Notes under the pieces: generated by a model
Database searches by the model: none
Told to the model about the DNA's origin: nothing
Seen by the model: the letters and a program-made list of their open reading frames with translations, nothing else
In this document: one piece after another, positions 24,301-34,654 of the stretch
Position numbering within the stretch: the stretch's first letter is position 1
Layout of the letters: each line of letters starts with the position of its first letter
Translations under genes and position numbers: made by a program
From: Strongylocentrotus droebachiensis
Lineage: Eukaryota; Echinodermata; Echinoidea; Camarodonta; Strongylocentrotidae
Length of the DNA stretch: 64,000 nt
Assembly: GCA_035222895.1 (NCBI GenBank)
Contig: JAVYIG010000895.1
Coordinates: 124,001-188,000, forward strand
Direction of reading: 5' to 3'

Positions 24301-27300
24301 TAAATTATTAGAGAAAGAAGAGGATTCGGCGTTGTACCGTTTCCGACTATTAATAAGCTCTAATTGTCTGAATTCAGTTTCCCCCTTTAGCGCGAAGCGC
24401 GCAAGCTTTGACGTTTCCTTAAATTATTAGAGAAAGAAGAGGATTCGGCGTTGTACCGTTTCCGACTCTTAATAAGCGCTAATTATCTGAATTCAGTTTC
24501 CCCCTTTAGCGCGAAGCGCGCAAGCTTTGACGTTTCCTTCAATTATTTGAGAAATAAGACGATTCGTTGTACCGTTCTAGACTCGTCTAAATGAAGTTTT
24601 CCCCTTCGCGCGAAGCGCGGATTTTTTGGCGTTTCATCACAATATAGAGAAAGGAAGACGATTCGTCGTACCGTTTTCGACTCTTATTAAGCCCTATTAA
24701 TCTAAATTCAGTTTCCCTCTCTCGCGCGAAGCGCGGAAGCTTTGCCGTTTCCTTAAATTATTAATAAAGAAGACGATTCATTGTATCGTTCTCGACTAGT
24801 CTAAGTTTTCCCCTTCGCGCGAAGCGCGGAATTTTTGGCGTTTCATCACAATATAGAGAAAGGAAGACGATTCGTCTTACTGTTTTCGACTCTTATTAAG
24901 CCCTATTCATCTGTATTCAGTTTCCCCCTCTCGCGCGAAGCGCGGAAGCTTTGACGTTTCCTTAAATTATTAGAAAAAGAAGAGGATTCGGCGTTGTACC
25001 GTTTCCGACTCTTAATAAGCGCTAATTATCTGAATTCAGTTTTCCCCTTTAGCGCGAAGTGCGCAAGCTTTGACGTTTCCTTAAATTATTAGAGAAATAA
25101 GACGATTCGTTGTATCGTTCTCGACTCGTCTAAGTTTTCCCCTTCGCACTAAGCGCGGAATTTTTGGCCTTTCATCACAATATAGAGAAAGGAAGACGAT
25201 TCGTCGTACCGTTTTCGACTCTTATTAAGCCCTATTCATCTGAATTCAGTTTCCCCCTCTCGCGCGAAAGCTTTGACGTTTCTTTAAATTATTAGAGAAA
25301 GAAGAGGATTCGGCGTTGTACCGTTTCCGACTATTAATAAGCGCTAATTGTCTGAATTCAGTTTCCCCCTCTCGCGCGAAAGCTTTGACGTTTCTTTAAA
25401 TTATTAGAGAAAGAAGAGGATTCGGCGTTGTACCGTTTCCGACTATTAATAAGCGCTAATTGTCTGAATTCAGTTTCCCCCTTTAGCGCGAAGCGCGCAA
25501 GCTTTGACGTTTCCTTAAGTTATTAGAGAAATAAGACGATTCGTTGTATCGTTCTCGACTCGTCTAAGTTTTCCCCTTCGCGCGAAGCGCGGAATTTTTG
25601 GCGTTTAATCACAATATAGAGAAAGGAAGACGATTCGTCGTACCGTTTTCGACTCTTATTAAGCCCTATTAATCTAAATTCAGTTTCCCTCTCTCGCGCG
25701 AAGCGCGGAAGCTTTGCCGTTTCCTTAAATTATTAATAAAGAAGACGATTCGTTGTATCGTTATCGACTCGTCTAAGTTTTCCCCTTCGCGCGAAGCGCG
25801 GAATTTTTGACGTTTTATCACAATATAGAGAAAGGAAGACGATTCGTCGTACCGTTTTCGACTCTTATTAAGCCCTATTAATCTAAATTCAGTTTCCCTC
25901 TCTCGCGCGAAGCGCGGAAGCTTTGACGTTTCCTTAAATTATAAGAGAAAGAAGAGGATTAGGCGTTGTACCGTTACCGACTATTAATAAGCGCTAATTG
26001 TCTGAATTCAGTTTCCCCCTTTAGCGCGAAGCGCGCAAGCTTTGACGTTTCCTTAAATTATTAGAGAAAGAAGAGGATTCGGCGTTGTACCGTTTCCGAC
26101 TCTTAATAAGAGCTAATTATCTGAATTCAGTTTCCCCCTTTAGCGCGAAGCGCGCAAGCTTTGACGTTTCCTTAAATTATTTGAGAAATAAGACGATTCG
26201 TTGTACCGTTCTAGACCCGTCTAAATGAAGTTTTCCCCTTCGCGCGAAGCGCGGATTTTTTGGCATTTCATCACAATATAGAGAAAGGAAGACGATTCGT
26301 CGTACCGTTTTCGACTCTTATTAAGCCCTATTAATATAAATTCAGTTTCCCTCTCTCGCGCGAAGCGCGGAAGCTTTGCCGTTTCCTTAAATTATTAATA
26401 GAGAAGACGATTCGTTGTATCGTTCTCGACTTGTCTAAGTTTTCCCCTTCGCGCGAAGCGCGGAATTTTTGGCGTTTCATCACAATATAGAGAAAGGAAG
26501 ACGATTCGTCGTACCGTTTTCGACTCTTATTAAGCCCTATTCATCTGAATTCAGTTTCCCCCTCTCGCGCGAAGCGCGGAAGCTTTGACGTTTCCTTAAA
26601 TTATTAGAGAAAGAAGAGGATTCGGCGTTGTACCGTTTCCGACTATTAATAAGCGCTAATTGTCTGAATTCAGTTTCCCCCTTTAGCGCGAAGCGCGCAA
26701 GCTTTGACGTTTCCTTAAATTATTAGAGAAAGAAGAGGATTCGGCGTTGTACCGTTTCCGACTCTTAATAAGCGCTAATTATCTGAATTCAGTTTCCCCC
26801 TTTAGCGCGAAGCGCGCAAGCTTTGACGTTTCCTTAAATTATTAGAGAAATAAGACGATTCGTTGTATCGTTCTCGACTCGTCTAAATGAAGTTTTCCCC
26901 TTCGCGCGAAGCGCGGAATTTTTGGCGTTTCATCACAATATAGAGAAAGGAAGACGATTCGTCGTACCGTTTTCGACTCTCATTAAGCCCTATTTATCTA
27001 ACTTCAGTTTCCCTCTCTCGCGCGAAGCGCGGAAGCTTTGCCGTTTCCTTAAATTATTAATAAAGAAGACGATTCGTCGTACCGTTTTCGACTCTTATTA
27101 AGCCCTATTCATCTGAATTCAGTTTCCCCCATCTCGCGCGAAGCGCAGAAGCTTTGACGTTTCCTTAAATTATTAGAGAAAGAAGAGGATTCGTCGTTGT
27201 ACCGTTTCCGACTATTAATAAGCGCTAATTGTCTGAATTCAGTTTCCCCCTTTAGCGCGAAGCGCGCAAGCTTTGACGTTTCCTTAAATTATTAGAGAAA

Positions 27301-30300
27301 GAAGAGGATTCGGCGTTGTACCGTTTCCGACTCTTAATCAGCGCTAACTATCTGAATTCAGTTCCCCCCTTTAGCGCGAAGCGCGCAAGCTTTGACGTTT
27401 CCTTAAGTTATTAGAGAAATAAGACGATTCGTTGTATCGTTCTCGACTCGTCTAAGTTTTCCCCTTCGCGCGAAGCGCGGAATTTTTGGCGTTTAATCAC
27501 AATATAGAGAAAGGAAGACGATTCGTCGTACCGTTTTCGACTCTTATTAAGCCCTATTAATCTAAATTCAGTTTCCCTCTCTCGCGCGAAGCGCGGAAGC
27601 TTTGCCGTTTCCTTAAATTATTAATAAAGAAGACGATTCGTTGTATCGTTATCGACTCGTCTAAGTTTTCCCCTTCGCGCGAAGCGCGGAATTTTTGACG
27701 TTTAATCACAATATAGAGAAAGGAAGACGATTCGTCGTACCGTTTTCGACTCTTATTAAGCCCTATTAATCTAAATTCAGTTTCCCTCTCTCGCGCGAAG
27801 CGCGGAAGCTTTGCCGTTTCCTTAAATTATTAATAAAGAAGACGATTCGTTGTATCGTTCTCGACTCGTCTAAGTTTTCCCCTTCGCGCGAAGCGCGGAA
27901 TTTTTGGCGTTTCATCACAATATAGAGAAAGGAAGACGATTCGTCGTACCGTTTTCGACTCTTATTAAGCCCTATTCATCTGAATTCAGTTTCCCCCTCT
28001 CGCGCGAAGCGCGCAAGCTTTGACGTTTCCTTAAATTATTAGAGAAAGAAGTGGATTCGGCGTTGTACCGTTTCCGACTATTAATAAGCGCTAATTGTCT
28101 GAATTCAGTTTCCCCCTTTAGCGCGAAGCGCGCAAGCTTTGACGTTTCCTTAAATTATTAGAGAAAGAAGAGGATTCGGCGTTGTACCGTTTCCGACTAT
28201 TAATAAGCGCTAATTGTCTGAATTCAGTTTCCCCCTTTAGCGCGAAGCGCGCAAGCTTTGACGTTTCCTTAAATTATTAGAGAAAGAAGAGGATTCGGCG
28301 TTGTACCGTTTCCGACTCTTAATAAGCGCTAATTATCTGAATTCAGTTTCCCCCTTTAGCGCGAAGCGCGCAAGCTTTGACGTTTCCTTAAATTATGAGA
28401 GAAATAAGACGATTCGTTGTACCGTTCTAGACTCGTCTAAATGAAGTTTTTCCCTTCGCACTAAGCGCGGAATTTTTGGCGTTTCATCACAATATAGAGA
28501 AAGGAAGACGATTCGTCGTACCTTTTTCGACTCTTATTAAGCCCTATTCATCTGAATTCAGTTTCCCCCTCTCGCGCGAAGCGCGGAAGCTTTGACGTTT
28601 CCTCAAATTATTAGAGAAAGAAGAGGATTCGGCGTTGTACCGTTTCCGACTATTAATAAGCGCTAATTGTCTGAATTCAGTTTCCCCCTTTAGCGCGAAG
28701 CGCGCAAGCTTTGACGTTTCCTTAAATTATTAGAGAAAGAAGAGGATTCGGCGTTGTACCGTTTCCGACTCTTATTAAGCGCTAATTATCTGAATTCAGT
28801 TTCCCCCTTTAACGCGAAGCGCGCAAGCTTTGACGTTTCCTTAAATTATAAGGGAGATAAGACGATTCGTTGTATCGTTCTCGACTCGTCTAGGTTTTCC
28901 CCTTCGCGCGAAGCGCGGAATTTTTGGCGTTTCATCACAATATAGAGAAAGGAAGACGATTCGTCGTACCGTTTTCGACTCTTATTAAGCCCTATTCATC
29001 TGAATTCAGTTTCCCCCTCTCGCGCGAAGCGCGCAAGCTTTGACGTTTCCTTAAATTATTAGAGAAAGAAGAGGATTCGGCGTTGTACCGTTTCCGACTA
29101 TTAATAAGCTCTAATTGTCTGAATTCAGTTTCCCCCTTTAGCGCGAAGCGCGCAAGCTTTGACGTTTCCTTAAATTATTAGAGAAAGAAGAGGATTCGGC
29201 GTTGTACCGTTTCCGACTCTTAATAAGCGCTAATTATCTGAATTCAGTTTCCCCCTTTAGCGCGAAGCGCGCAAGCTTTGACGTTTCCTTCAATTATTTG
29301 AGAAATAAGACGATTCGTTGTACCGTTCTAGACTCGTCTAAATGAAGTTTTCCCCTTCGCGCGAAGCGCGGATTTTTTGGCGTTTCATCACAATATAGAG
29401 AAAGGAAGACGATTCGTCGTACCGTTTTCGACTCTTATTAAGCCCTATTAATCTAAATTCAGTTTCCCTCTCTCGCGCGAAGCGCGGAAGCTTTGCCGTT
29501 TCCTTAAATTATTAATAAAGAAGACGATTCATTGTATCGTTCTCGACTAGTCTAAGTTTTCCCCTTCGCGCGAAGCGCGGAATTTTTGGCGTTTCATCAC
29601 AATATAGAGAAAGGAAGACGATTCGTCTTACTGTTTTCGACTCTTATTAAGCCCTATTCATCTGTATTCAGTTTCCCCCTCTCGCGCGAAGCGCGGAAGC
29701 TTTGACGTTTCCTTAAATTATTAGAAAAAGAAGAGGATTCGGCGTTGTACCGTTTCCGACTCTTAATAAGCGCTAATTATCTGAATTCAGTTTTCCCCTT
29801 TAGCGCGAAGTGCGCAAGCTTTGACGTTTCCTTAAATTATTAGAGAAATAAGACGATTCGTTGTATCGTTCTCGACTCGTCTAAGTTTTCCCCTTCGCAC
29901 TAAGCGCGGAATTTTTGGCGTTTCATCACAATATAGAGAAAGGAAGACGATTCGTCGTACCGTTTTCGACTCTTATTAAGCCCTATTCATCTGAATTCAG
30001 TTTCCCCCTCTCGCGCGAAAGCTTTGACGTTTCTTTAAATTATTAGAGAAAGAAGAGGATTCGGCGTTGTACCGTTTCCGACTATTAATAAGCGCTAATT
30101 GTCTGAATTCAGTTTCCCCCTCTCGCGCGAAAGCTTTGACGTTTCTTTAAATTATTAGAGAAAGAAGAGGATTCGGCGTTGTACCGTTTCCGACTATTAA
30201 TAAGCGCTAATTGTCTGAATTCAGTTTCCCCCTTTAGCGCGAAGCGCGCAAGCTTTGACGTTTTCTTAAATTATTAGAGAAAGAAGAGGATTCGGAGTTG

Positions 30301-31430
30301 TCCCGTTTCCGACTCTTAATAAGCGCTAATTATCTGAATTCAGTTTCCCCCTTTAGCGCGAAGCGCGCAAGCTTTGACGTTTCCTTAAATTATTAGAGAA
30401 ATAAGACGATTCGTTGTATCGTTCTCGACTCGTCTAAGTTTTCCCCTTCGCGCGAAGCGCGGAATTTTTAGCGTTTCATCACAATATAGAGAAAGGAAGA
30501 CGATTCGTCGTACCGTTTTCGACTCTTATTAAGCCCTATTAATCTAAATTCAGTTTCCCTCTCTCGCGCGAAGCGCGGAAGCTTTGCCGTTTCCTTAAAT
30601 TATTAGAGAAAGAAGAGGAATCGTTGTATCGTTCTCGACTCGTCTAAGTTTTCCCCTTCGCGCGAAGCGCGGAATTTTTGGCGTTTCATCACAATATAGA
30701 GAAAGGAAGACGATTCGTCGTACCGTTTTCGACTCTTATTAAGCCCTATTAATCTAAATTCAGTTTCCCTCTCTCGCGCGAAGCGCGGAAGCTTTGCCGT
30801 TTCCTTAAATTATTAGAAAAAGAAGAGGATTCGGCGTTGTACCGTTTCCGACTCTTAATAAGCGCTAATTATCTGAATTCAGTTTTCCCCTTTAGCGCGA
30901 AGTGCGCAAGCTTTGACGTTTCCTTAAATTATTAGAGAAATAAGACGATTCGTTGTACCGTTTTCGACTCTGAATAAGCCCTAATTGTCCGAATTCGGTT
31001 CCCCCCTTTAGCGCGAAAGCTTTAACGTTTTCTTAAATTATTAGAGAAAGAAGACGATTTGTTGTATCGTTCTCGACTCGTCTAAGTTTTCCCCTTCCCG
31101 CGAAGCGCGGAACTTTTGGCATTTCATCACAATATAGAGAAAAGAAGACGATTCGTCGTACCGTTTTCGACTCTTAGTAAGCCCTATTCATCTGAATTCA
31201 GTTTCCCTCTCTCGCGCGAAGCGCGTAAAGCTCTGACGTTTTCTTAAATTTTTAGAGAAAGAAGAAGATTCGTTGTACCGTTTTCGACTCGTCCAAATTA
31301 AGTTTTCCCCTTCCACGCGAAGTGCGGAATTTTTGGCGTTTCGTCGCAATATAGAGAAAGGAAGATGATTCGTCGTACCGTTGTTGATTCTTAAACCTTG
31401 TTTGAATTTAGTTTCCCCAAAAAATTTAAA
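9363..31430 (+). repeat. Giant satellite array with higher-order repeats and a hairpin in almost every unit
   Basis: About 22 kb of head-to-tail related units. Type A is 94 bp (GACGATTCGTTGTATCGTTC and AGTTTTCCCCTTCG then the hairpin). Type B is 115 bp (GACGATTCGTCGTACCGTTT, AAGCCCTATTAATCTAAATT). Type C is about 119 bp (GAGGATTCGGCGTTGTACCG, AAGCGCTAATTGTCTGAATT). Nearly all carry CGCGCGAAGCGCG or GCGCGAAGCGC, a perfect stem around GAA. Identical segments recur exactly 2633 bp apart (12996, 15629, 18262). In the right half the spacing is 4542 bp (21221 to 25763; 23109 to 27651) and then 4751 bp (24003 to 28754). The 209-bp difference equals one A+B dimer. No protein-coding content: the 63-70-codon frames recur with the repeat. 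Confidence 0.97.
9602..10424. mobile_element. Foldback element inside the satellite
   Basis: Two arms of about 390 bp are near-perfect reverse complements. The left begins GAAGTATCGATGTTCTATCA and the right ends CATCGATACTTCTC, with a short loop near 10005-10020. The termini interrupt a satellite unit after GACTCGT. There is no transposase and the superfamily is not recognised. The frames at 9899-10132 and 10228-10410 are incidental. Confidence 0.88.
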
Positions 31431-31453
31431 AATTCTGATTTCTTTAGCTGATA

Positions 31454-31651
31454 TTATAGGAAAGTGATACTTCGAGAAAATACAAGTATTGTAGTTGTAG
31501 TCACTCTCGAAGTCGTCACAGGGGATAAAAAGTCACAGTTTGTAGCGGAAAAAAACTTGTCGGCCGACCGACCGACAATATACATCTCACCGACTTCAAA
31601 CTTCTGCATTGATATACGTAATACACGAGGATCGAGCAAGATTACCGACAC
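31454..31651 (-). other. Minus-strand open frame with weak NTR-domain resemblance
   Basis: The frame includes MQKFEVGEMYIVGRSADKFF and SATNCDFLSPVTTS. The pattern VGxxYxxxGR followed by CDFxxP faintly recalls netrin/TIMP-like (NTR) modules, which end C3-type proteins and other secreted proteins. No clear splice pair was identified, and the exons expected between the TED and a C3 C-terminal module are absent from 31.6-33.5 kb. This may be chance. It is listed because it sits at the satellite edge on the same strand as the C3-like exons. Confidence 0.2.
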
Positions 31652-32110
31652 AGCTGACCCGACACAGCAACATATTTACCCGTGTCTTTCTTGCTCCTTA
31701 GACGAAACGACTCCACCCAACAACCCCACTTTACTCCCACTCCTCCTCTCTCAGGCTCTTACCTCCCCCTCTCTCCTCTCTTTCACCCCCGTTTCTTTTC
31801 TTTCCCTTTTACTCTTTTTTTCTCCTTTTTTTCTTCTTTTTTTTCTTTTCCTTTCTTTCCTCTCCTCCCTCTATTTCTTTTTCTTTCTTCTCTTTTCTTT
31901 CCTTTCTTTTCCTTTCTTTCCTTTTTTTTCCTTTCTTTCTTTTCTTTTCTTTTCCTTTTCTTTTTTTCTTTTCTTTCCCTTCCCCTCTCTTTTTCCCCCT
32001 CCCCCTTTCCTCTTTTTTTCCCGACGGCAGCCCAATTTTACCGACAATATCCTGACAAGTGGGGGGGGGGGGGGTGTCGCACCCCCACACCCCCCTTTGG
32101 CGACGCCCCT
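31652..32110. repeat. Polypyrimidine tract and G-run transposon end
   Basis: Bases 31740-32030 are almost pure C/T on the top strand. They are followed by a G run (32061-32072), GTGTCGCACCCCCACACCCC and TTTGGCGACGCCCCTG. That last text is typical of the right end of a G-run MITE. The 221- and 170-codon frames are low-complexity artefacts. Confidence 0.8.
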
Positions 32111-33538
32111 GTTCGTACGTATCATCTAATGATTCCTTCAAAATTTGCAATTTCAACTTTCGATCGAAAATTTGGACATGATCCCAACATCTGATTAAAA
32201 ACAAAGTACACTGTTTTCATAGCCCATGGTCTCAGCTATAACATACCAAAATCTGGGAGAAAATGGAGCAAAAATAAGCAAGATAGTGCTTAAAGATGAA
32301 TGTCATGTAGATTCATGATGTGAACAAAATTCACCTTCCATAGACATAACACGCAAATTAAGAAAATTCTGAGATGTCGCCTTTAATTGAATTTTGTACT
32401 ATGATGACGTCATTAAAATGAAAATTAGTGTGTATTGATCTTGTAGACACTTGCCTCGACTAGAACATATTGAAATTAAGAAGAAAATTGATGAATATTG
32501 AGAGAAATATACTAATTTTTCCATAAATATAATGACGTCATACTATGCATTTTTGTATTTTGACTTCCAAGGCCATTATGATGACGTCAAGATGGACTTA
32601 ATGTCCAAATAAGATATGAAATCATATCTCTGACTCATACTTTATCTTAATATGGAAAAAAAATTGGCAGTCCTTATTCATCTCAATGGACTATTTATGG
32701 GCATGTTTTTACCCATATATGCTATGTAATACAAAAATCGCGCGTACGGACGGTTATCTTGAACGGATACGTAGACTTCGTACGTATCACCTAATAATCA
32801 TTTTAATAATAATCTTTATAAAGATGATAAGGATAAAACAATATAACAACAATTTCAAGCTGATTCCAACAACATATAATTTGTCAGCAATTCTGATTAT
32901 AAAAAATGTAAACAAGAAATGTTCAACAGAAAATGGATTCAAACGACCAATCGATAATCGATTCCTAAGATTAAGGTTTCAGTCCATTTCTCATATTTTC
33001 CAAGTACTCTGATGAACTCATTTTGATTGTCCATCGTTCACTCTTTGAATTGTTTATATTGTGTTGCAAGTCTTATTGGCTAGTTTTCAAACTGCATAAC
33101 CTCAAGAAAGGAGTACCTTACCAAATCTCTCTTATTTTTTGTACATGTACTTCCATCCGTAAATGTATATATTTAACTATGAAATACCGAACAAAGGAGA
33201 TACAGTATGTATGATGATATTTTTTTAATTTGTGTATATTATTATGCCAATTAGAACGTTTGCTACCCATTTCAGATCAGGTCTTAAATTGTTACATATG
33301 AACCCCTTCATCTGTACCTGAATGCATAGTAGCTTTATACAGGAAATGTATACATTAACTGGAATTTACTGACAAATAATGATATGTACATTGGAAATCT
33401 CCTGTGATATACAATGTGGCACAGGGATACGTAATATCTTCATGTACAGTGGCACACGAAGAGTATTAAAGCCAGTTTTATAATTCAGGACTCTTAATAG
33501 ATCACCTATATCACTCAACAGGCTACTATTCTACGCAC
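32111..33538. other. Noncoding; direct 18-19-bp repeats and three CRE octamers
   Basis: TTCGTACGTATCAYCTAAT occurs at 32112-32130 and again at 32777-32795. Perfect TGACGTCA octamers lie at 32405, 32533 and 32582. The rest is AT-rich. I searched the minus strand for the C3-like exon that should follow 33539 and found none. Confidence 0.5.
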
Positions 33539-33704
33539 CATCTTCATTTCGATCACTCCACAGATTGTCATTTGCAATCGTCACACTAGTGCTTTCAGCC
33601 AGCGCCAAGGCATAAGTGACGATAGCCTTGTCATAGACTCTGTCTATCTGTCCAACTTGGGTAACCAGGTACTCGGTCGCATTTCCAATCGCATCATTAA
33701 TTTT
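33539..33704 (-). CDS. C3-like: C3-like thioester protein, TED exon (fourth visible)
   Basis: The exon is 166 nt: 55 codons plus one base. It begins KINDAIGNATEYLVTQVGQI and continues DRVYDKAIVTYALALAESTS, ending NDNLWSDRNED. This aligns with the TED helices of C3/A2M-family proteins (the SYTVAIAGYALAQMG region of vertebrate C3 and VYTKALLAYAFALAG of A2M). Acceptor CTTTCTTGCAG ends at 33705; donor GTGCGT begins at 33538. It starts in phase 0, exactly as required by the exon ending at 51629. It leaves in phase 1, but the next exon was not found in the window. Confidence 0.88.
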
Positions 33705-33766
33705 CTGCAAGAAAGGTAGAAACCTGCAATAAGCCATACACAACTAAGGCCAAATAAAAAACAAAC

Positions 33767-34069
33767 ATGTTTAGCGTCCTGTTTTTTGGAAAAATAGGAA
33801 GGAGGCCCTTTTTTTTTTCTTTTTTTTTCTTTCAAAATGGCCGCTCAAAATGGCCGCTCGGTACATTTTCCCTGTCAATCGGGCTATTTTTCAAGATGGC
33901 CGCCGACGTTGTTTTTTGTTTTTTTTTAATCAGAAATAGATCCATTGTAGCAGTGCTTTTCATGTTTTTTTTCTTAAAAAAAAAAAAATCAAAAAAAAAA
34001 AAAATCAAAAAAAAAAAAATCAAAAAAAAATTGGACAAAAAAAAAATTGCGGGCGGGGACGCTAAACAT
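33767..34069. mobile_element. 303-bp MITE with 13-bp perfect inverted ends
   Basis: The ends are ATGTTTAGCGTCC (33767-33779) and GGACGCTAAACAT (34057-34069). The inside holds CAAAATGGCCGCTC duplicates and A/T homopolymers. Target duplication is ambiguous (CATG on both sides). It lies 62 bp upstream of C3-like exon 4, in the intron. Frames here are homopolymer artefacts. Confidence 0.8.
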
Positions 34070-34650
34070 GTATATTTTGTTACATGGCCTAAAACTGATA
34101 GAGAGTGAGCCCTTGTACTGCAACGTTGAAAAATGCCAGTGGCAAAATGGAAAAACAGCATAGTATATCTTTCTTTACTGCTACTTATTAATTTTTCTGT
34201 AACATGCAATCATTTCTGCAGTAAGTTTCTGTGATTAGAAGTATGCATGGACCACTCAAGTGGTCTCTGTGAATAATTTGATGTATATGTGTGTATGTGT
34301 GTGTGGCAGTTGTTGTGTTGTTGACATGCATGTCGATCTTGCTTTTGCCGTTACGACAATTGTCTGTTAGCTCATTCTACTCCTCTTTTGTTACAAGTTT
34401 GTCAGATGCCATAGACGCGGTCTAAGTCAGCTGAGTTTTGTATGCATCGGCCTACAGTCTTCAGGTCCTCATCAAGAAATACTGATAGCTAGGGAGGTGC
34501 GAGGGTGTCCTTGCCAGCTTTCCGCACCCAACTTCCTTCTAAAATGATCATCCTATGAGAAAAAACAATCTTTTGTTGAAATGTAGGATGTGTTCATGTG
34601 TTTCACACACTACTCAAGATTGTTTGTGATAAAGTATGACATGAAAAGCT
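34070..34650. other. Intron sequence without recognised features
   Basis: Part of the 17.9-kb intron between C3-like exons 3 and 4. It contains a short GTGTATGTGTGTGTG tract near 34290 and no coding signal. Confidence 0.5.
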
Positions 34651-34654
34651 AGAA

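Noticed and set aside
9363..31430. Regular repeats that could be mistaken for a CRISPR array
   Set aside because: There are no unique spacers: whole units of 94-119 bp repeat head to tail with higher-order periods, and the context is eukaryotic.
31464..32204. Long ORFs of 131-221 codons
   Set aside because: Mostly Phe/Ser/Leu/Pro or Lys/Glu/Arg from a polypyrimidine tract.
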